In this document: positions 54,647-64,000 of the stretch, one piece after another
Layout of the letters: every line of letters begins with the position of its first letter
Numbering within the stretch: position 1 is the first letter of the stretch
Source of the DNA: Zonotrichia leucophrys gambelii
Lineage: Eukaryota > Chordata > Aves > Passeriformes > Passerellidae
Assembly (NCBI RefSeq): GCF_028769735.1
Contig: NC_088194.1
Location: 1,496,319-1,560,318 of the forward strand
Direction of reading: 5' to 3'
DNA: 64,000 bases
Translations under genes and position numbers: made by a program
The notes under the pieces: generated by a model
What the model saw: only the letters and a program-made list of their open reading frames with translations
Told to the model about the DNA's origin: nothing
Databases searched by the model: none

Positions 54647-57616
54647 ATGGCGCGGCCGCCGGGGCCGCTTCTCCTCCTTCTCTTTCCTCTCCGCTTCCTC
54701 CTGCACCTCTCCGCCGCCGCCGGGCGGCCCTGCGGCCCCGCTGGTGAGTGCGACCGGCTCCGGCCGGGGCGGGAGCTGGGCTGGCCCCGAGCTTCTGCCG
54801 GTACCTGGGCCTCGTGGGTCCGGGCACGGCCAGGGGACACACGGGGATCCGTGCCGGCCCCACAGCAGCTCAGCCGGGCACGGGGGAGGCGGGCGGGGGG
54901 TGGTGCGGGACCCCTGGGCAGTGGGGGCTCGGGCTGGGTGCGGTGTCCCGATGCTGTGTCCCGGTGTTGTGCTGTGTGCCAGTGCTGGGTCCCGGTGCTA
55001 TATCCCGGGTGCTGGTGGGTGCTGGGTGCTGTATCCCGGTGCTGTGTCCCGTCCCGGGTGCCGGTGGGTGCTGCGTGCATTCCCAGCAGCAGGAGCCGAA
55101 GGGAACAGCAGGTTCACGCTGGCCACTGACCTTTGGAAGGAGCCGGGAGCGCTGCCCAGGCGTGAGCAGGGCCGGCAGCCAGCGCAGTCACTTAACCCCT
55201 CTGGCACTGGACCCAGGGACTCCCGGGACCACCGGTCCCTGTGTGCTGCCTTCCCCGAGCTGTGCTCCCCGCCACCAGCCCCCTCATAGCCCACAGTGTG
55301 AGGAGCCAGCTCAGTGCCCTGACCCCCAGCAGTCACCGGACATGGGGAGCAGATGATTGGGTGCCTTCCACCTCCAGGGACACCCACCGTGCCTGGGGTC
55401 TCATCTTCATCGCCTGCTCCCTTCCTGTTCCTCCAGGACTGCCACGGGACACGGTGTTGGGCCTCCTGGGAGCCAACATCACTCTGACCTGCCAGGACGA
55501 GCAGCCTGCAAACGCCACGGTGCTGTGGCAGGTGGAGAAGCAGGGAGCAGCAGGGCAGCTGGCAGAGGGGAACACGCTGCTGCTGAGGCAGCTGCGCTAC
55601 GAGGACTCAGGGCACTACAGCTGCTCCGTGGGGAGCCACCTGCTGCGCTCCCTGCGGCTGCTGGTGGCAGGTGGGTCCACGCTAGGGTGGGAATGTCCCT
55701 CTCAGCGCTGCCTGTGATGGCCCCTGTCCCCCAGCACCTCCCTGCTTTGCCTGCAGAGCCCCCTGAAACTCCCCAGGTGTCCTGCTACCGGCGGAGCCAC
55801 GACAAGGATGTGCTGTGTGAGTGGCCACAGCAGAAGAAGCCGTCCCCAGGGACACGGGCGATGCTGTGGGTGAGGAGGAGGTGAGTGCTGTCACTGCATC
55901 CACCATGGGCTGGGACCCCAATAGGACAGAACATGTCCCTCTCCATGGACCTGGTGCCATCTGGGACCCCGTGGCTCAGGCTGTTTGCTTCTCTGCACAC
56001 CCTTTCCCTAGCAGCTGCGGGTAGCTGGGAGTTCACAGCACAGGACGTGTTCCTTCCCCATGGCACAGAATGAATCCCTCCCCACAGACCCTTTATCTAA
56101 CACTGCCGGGGACCCCACAGCACAGCACATGTTCCCCACAGCTGCCCTGTGCCCAGAGCACCCTGCAGCCCCCCCTGAGCTGTGACCTCACAGGTTTGTG
56201 GCTGAGAATGCCACAGAGCAGCGGTGCCGCTACTTCTCCAAGGCACGGAAGTTCCTTTGCCGGCTGAAGGTGCCACCTGGCACTGATGACACCAAAAGCC
56301 TCGTGGTGTCCACGTGTGTCAGCAACAGCGCCGGTGGCTCGGCTGGCAAGGACAAGATCATCACCCTCAGCAGTGTCTGTGAGTGCTGCCCTGGCTGGGG
56401 GCTGGGAGCTGGGGTGGTGAGGGTGCAGGGCGAGGCCCTGAGCCCCCATTCCCCCACAGTGAGGCCAGACCCGCCGGTGAATGTGACAGTGCAGGCTCTG
56501 GAGAGGGCCCCACAGCGGCTGCAGGTGAACTGGTCCTACCCCCCCTCCTGGGACCCCCGCTTCTACTGGCTGCGCTTCCAGGTCCGCTACCGCCCCGAGC
56601 CCGCCCCGACCTTCATGGAGGTGAGACCCTGCCTGCTGGGACACCCCTTGGCCCTGGCCAGGCTGTCCCCAGCCCCGTGTCCCCTCCTCCAGGTGGATCA
56701 GGTGATGACAACGTGGCTCGATATCCGCGATGCGTGGCGTGGGACGAGGCACGTGGTGCAGGTGAGGGCCAAGGATGAGTTTGGCCATGGCACGTGGAGT
56801 GAGTGGAGCCAGGAGGCCGTGGGCACCCCCTGGACAGGTAAGGGGGGATTGTGGGGCCCTGAGACCAGGAGTTCAGCATGGACTCTCCCAGTCTCACACT
56901 CCCCCCTCTCTGTGCAGACCCTTGGGAGCTCACCTCTGAAATGGAGCCTTACAGCTCACAGGTAACAATGGTCTCAGTCTGGGAAGCATCACACGCTCCT
57001 GAAGGGGTCTCCTGTCCCCATGTGGACACGGGGACACCAGGGCATGAGGGCTGACCTGTCCCATTATGCCTCCCCACCTTTTGCAGGTCCCCACAGAAGA
57101 TGACACCTATGGGGTGACACTGTCCCCCAGGCTCTTCGAAGAGGATGATGCTAATGGTGCTGGTGGTGAGGAAGGATTCCTGGGCTGGGATTGAGGGAAA
57201 GAGACACCCAGTCCCTTATCCTCACCCATTCTGTGTGTCAGGGTCTGTCATGGAATCCAGCACCCATCCTGTAGCATCCCCCTACGCCTTCCTGGTCACC
57301 GGGGGCAGTCTCCTCCTTGGCATCGCCCTCTTTGTTGGCATCGTGGTGAGGTGAGTGCCAGGGGGGCTGGCCCAGGGGGCTGTGTATGCCCCCTCCCTGA
57401 CCTGCAGCCTCTCTTCTCCCCTGCAGGTACAGGCAGATGTGGTGGACGAGCGGGCAGGAGACGAGCAAGGCAGAGGGTGAGGGACAGCACATGCTGGTCC
57501 CTCTGAGCATACCCCCACCCACACTCAGTGACACCCCTCTGCTCTCACAGCCTGCCCCCTCAGCCCCTGGAGGGCTCCACACCACTCAGGCAGATTATTC
57601 CTCCTCAGGGCAGTAG
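54647..57616 (+). CDS. IL6R: interleukin-6 receptor subunit alpha
   Basis: Ten exons: 54647-54743, 55437-55670, 55757-55880, 56194-56378, 56460-56620, 56693-56837, 56918-56961, 57087-57165, 57242-57350, 57427-57616. All frames close to 455 aa (human 468). The signal peptide is PLLLLLFPLRFLLHLSAAAG. Next is an Ig-like domain (NITLTCQDEQ ... YEDSGHYSCSV), then two cytokine-receptor fibronectin domains with CYRRSHDKDVLCEW and the WSEWS box at about residues 302-306. An acidic stalk (EEDDANGAG) precedes one membrane helix (about 373-393, FLVTGGSLLLGIALFVGIVV) and a short tail whose LVPLSIPPP resembles human LVPLISPPV. The receptor binds IL-6 and recruits gp130. The membrane-proximal stalk shows no similarity to the human sheddase site. 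Confidence 0.96.
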
Positions 57617-58070
57617 CCAGGGGCTGAATGTGCTGGGAGATGCTTGGGGGTTGGATGGAGGGTCCCAGGGCTTTGATGTGGCTCTGGGAGCAGTTCCCCC
57701 CCCCAATATCTGGTGGCTCTGTGGCTGGGACAAGCCTCTGAGGAGGGGAATCAATGCCATCCCCCATGGGGAACAGCTAGGAAAAACAGACTGGGTCCTG
57801 GGGGCACCTTCAGCACCAAGCTGGGATGGCCAGGAGTGACAGCACTGGAATTGTGGCTGCACCAGAGCCTGGGGGACCTGGGACCCGGTCTGGGGGTCCC
57901 ACAGGGAAGGAAGGGCCTGGTCCCTACAGTGCCACGGGGGTCGGGGAGGGAGGGCCTGGCTGGATCAGCCCCACACCTCTGCTGCAGCCCCCTCGGGGCT
58001 CCTTTTTAAAGCACACGTTGGGGAAACAGGACAATGGGGCTCAAATAAATGATTTGGATTTATACTGGAG
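57617..58070 (+). terminator. IL6R: IL6R 3' UTR and poly(A) signal
   Basis: The 3' UTR is about 450 bp with AATAAA at 58044-58049, so cleavage is expected near 58065. No coding signal was seen. Confidence 0.8.
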
Positions 58071-58690
58071 TGGCTGCTGGGAGTGGGGTAGCAGAGGGGT
58101 CACTGCAGCCCCCCATTGTTTGGGAGTGTCTCCAGTGGGGTTGTACCCCCACTTCATTCACCTTGCTGTACTCTGTGCACCCCCACATGTACCCCAGGCT
58201 GTTCTCTGTGGTTCACTGGTGCCTCCCAGGCTGTACCTCCTGTGCTGTGCACACCTTCCTGCCTCAGACCCCCCAACCCTGCACCCCTGCCCTGTACCTC
58301 AACCCTGCACCCTCAGCCCTGTAGCTAGCCCTGCTTCTTCTGCTCTGCACCCCAACCCTGTACCCCAACCTTGCACCCCAAACCCTGTACCCCAACCTTG
58401 CACCCCAAACCCTGCACCCCAGCCCTGCACCCCAGCCGTGCCTCCTCTGCCCACCCCATGGTGCTGGGTTGTGCAACACCCCGGGGAGCTGCAGCTGCAG
58501 CCGGGCAGGAAACCACAGCTTGAGGGTGCTCAGGCACCCTGGGGAACAGTGTTCCTCTTCCCTGCTGCTGGCCCCCCCGCTATAAAAAGCCTGGCAGGAT
58601 GCAGATGTGCTCCTGGGGGAGCCCCAGTACCCCTGGGCCCCCCAAAACTGGTGATTCCAGCTGGCACAAAGCCCATCTCAGGACCACTGC
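58071..58690. other. IL6R-SHE convergent intergenic with minisatellite
   Basis: About 0.6 kb separates the two convergent poly(A) sites. At about 58276-58440 it holds an imperfect array of 12-13 bp units of the type ACCCCAACCCTGC. A TATAAAAAG occurs at 58581-58589 but no exon follows in sense. No gene seen. Confidence 0.6.
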
Positions 58691-58699
58691 TCCCTCTCA

Positions 58700-58965
58700 G
58701 CCAACAAGTTTATTTTACTACGTCATTACACATTCCAGTGTCACTGCATGCCCCCAGCCCGGGCACGGTGCTGGCACAGGGCGGGCAGGATTGTCCCAGC
58801 GAAAGGGGCACAGCCCTGCTGGAGTCCAGGAGCGGGGTCCCCTCAGGGCTGCAGACGTGCCGGGGTTTCTCTCACCGGACCCTTCCCGTGCTTCGTGCCC
58901 ATCGCTGTCTCACGCCTCGGGGTGGGGAGGGCTCGCAGACCACTCGGGGGCGGCATCAGCCGGCG
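58700..58965 (-). terminator. SHE: SHE 3' UTR and poly(A) signal
   Basis: On the minus strand AATAAA lies at 58709-58714, about 250 nt after the SHE stop. Its 3' end faces the IL6R 3' end. Confidence 0.8.
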
Positions 58966-63340
<4,375 letters not shown>

Positions 63341-64000
63341 GGACCGAACGAGTGGAGCCCGCGCAGAGACTCCGGGACAGCACAGAGCGGCCCCTCCAGA
63401 GACCCTGGGGATTGAGCCTGGGCATGGGCTCTGCTCGCTGTGGGTGGAGATTCTGCACAGCCCTCTGTGCACAGCACCCTTACAGTGATCCCAAGCACAG
63501 CACCTTTACAGCGACCCCGAGCACAGCACCTTTACAGGGACTCCGTACAGAGCACCCCAAGCACAGCCCAACGGGGCACAAACTCTCTGTGCTTCACACC
63601 ACTCCAGCCAAGTTCTGGCCGTGCTGTCACCTTGCTGGAAAAGCACAGCAGAGCCCACTGGTCTCCTGTCAGGCTGCAGTGCCGGGGGGCTCCTTACAAC
63701 ACCAACCCCTTTGCAACTTTGCGGAACAGGAGAGGGGTTTGTGGCAGAATGGCTCCCACAGCCCCAGGATGGAGTTTGTGGCAGAATAGAGGCTCTCATT
63801 CTGTACAGGGGGAGGCGCTGGGCGCTGGCAGCGCCGGAGGAAGTGATGGGATTTCCTCGCTGGCGCTCAGGGCAGGATGTGCCTCGCAGTGCGCGGTGCC
63901 CCTGGCAGGCTGGTGCCCGAACTGCCGGTGGGATCTCGCCTGCCTTCACCTTTGCCTTCTTGAGGCTTAGGAAAACTCTGCTTCCCCACCAGCAAACTCC
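63341..64000. other. intergenic right of SHE, no gene seen
   Basis: It contains a short tandem array with 26-bp period (CAGCACCCTTACAG / CAGCACCTTTACAG from 63472, 63498 and 63524) and a duplicated GGAGTTTGTGGCAGAAT-like block at about 63733 and 63772. Human has TDRD10/UBE2Q1 on this side, but no exon of either is recognisable. Confidence 0.5.

Noticed and set aside
58581..58589. TATAAAAAG as a plus-strand promoter
   Set aside because: Nothing downstream in sense looks like an exon; it lies just beyond the SHE poly(A) site and is probably fortuitous.

Overview
The window is vertebrate genomic DNA, almost certainly from a songbird. The genes are split into many short exons by compact GT-AG introns. 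The interspersed repeats are chicken-repeat-1 (CR1) LINE fragments plus two 388-bp solo LTRs of a type I recognise from passerine endogenous retroviruses. The GC-rich, gene-dense character fits an avian microchromosome. The species cannot be fixed from the sequence.

The gene order matches the human 1q21.3 block: (TPM3) - MIR190B - CFAP141 - C1orf43 - UBAP2L - HAX1 - AQP10 - ATP8B2 - IL6R - SHE. Left part, minus strand: a miR-190b hairpin (about 1.06-1.13 kb), CFAP141 (3.07-3.8 kb) and C1orf43 (4.6-8.5 kb). C1orf43 and UBAP2L are head to head across a CpG-rich promoter with four CACGTG E-boxes. Plus strand from there: UBAP2L (8.6-38.95 kb), HAX1 (39.86-41.54 kb), AQP10 (42.17-44.18 kb), ATP8B2 (44.6-54 kb) and IL6R (54.65-58.06 kb). 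SHE (58.7-62.6 kb, minus) converges tail to tail on IL6R. The last 1.4 kb is the SHE promoter side and low-complexity intergenic DNA.

I built complete exon models by hand for C1orf43 (252 aa), UBAP2L (1087 aa, or 1107 with a cassette exon), HAX1 (278 aa), AQP10 (333 aa), ATP8B2 (1192 aa), IL6R (455 aa) and SHE (425 aa). All reading frames close across all splice junctions, with no frameshift or premature stop. Only the 5' end of CFAP141 is unresolved. TPM3 is expected just beyond the left edge, but none of its exons is visible.

The genes are physically linked but functionally unrelated: stress-granule and RNA biology (UBAP2L), mitochondrial survival (HAX1), a water/glycerol channel (AQP10), a phospholipid flippase (ATP8B2), a cytokine receptor (IL6R), a signalling adaptor (SHE) and a ciliary protein (CFAP141). 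I see no unknown multi-gene system. The less ordinary signals are regulatory or structural: a probable poison micro-exon in ATP8B2, an intronic polyadenylation site in SHE, a phase-shifting cassette exon at the UBAP2L 3' end, a poly(A) signal overlapping the AQP10 stop, a near-identical 0.47-kb repeat shared by introns of two adjacent head-to-head genes, a near-perfect 34-bp palindrome, and several minisatellites including one at the HAX1 promoter.
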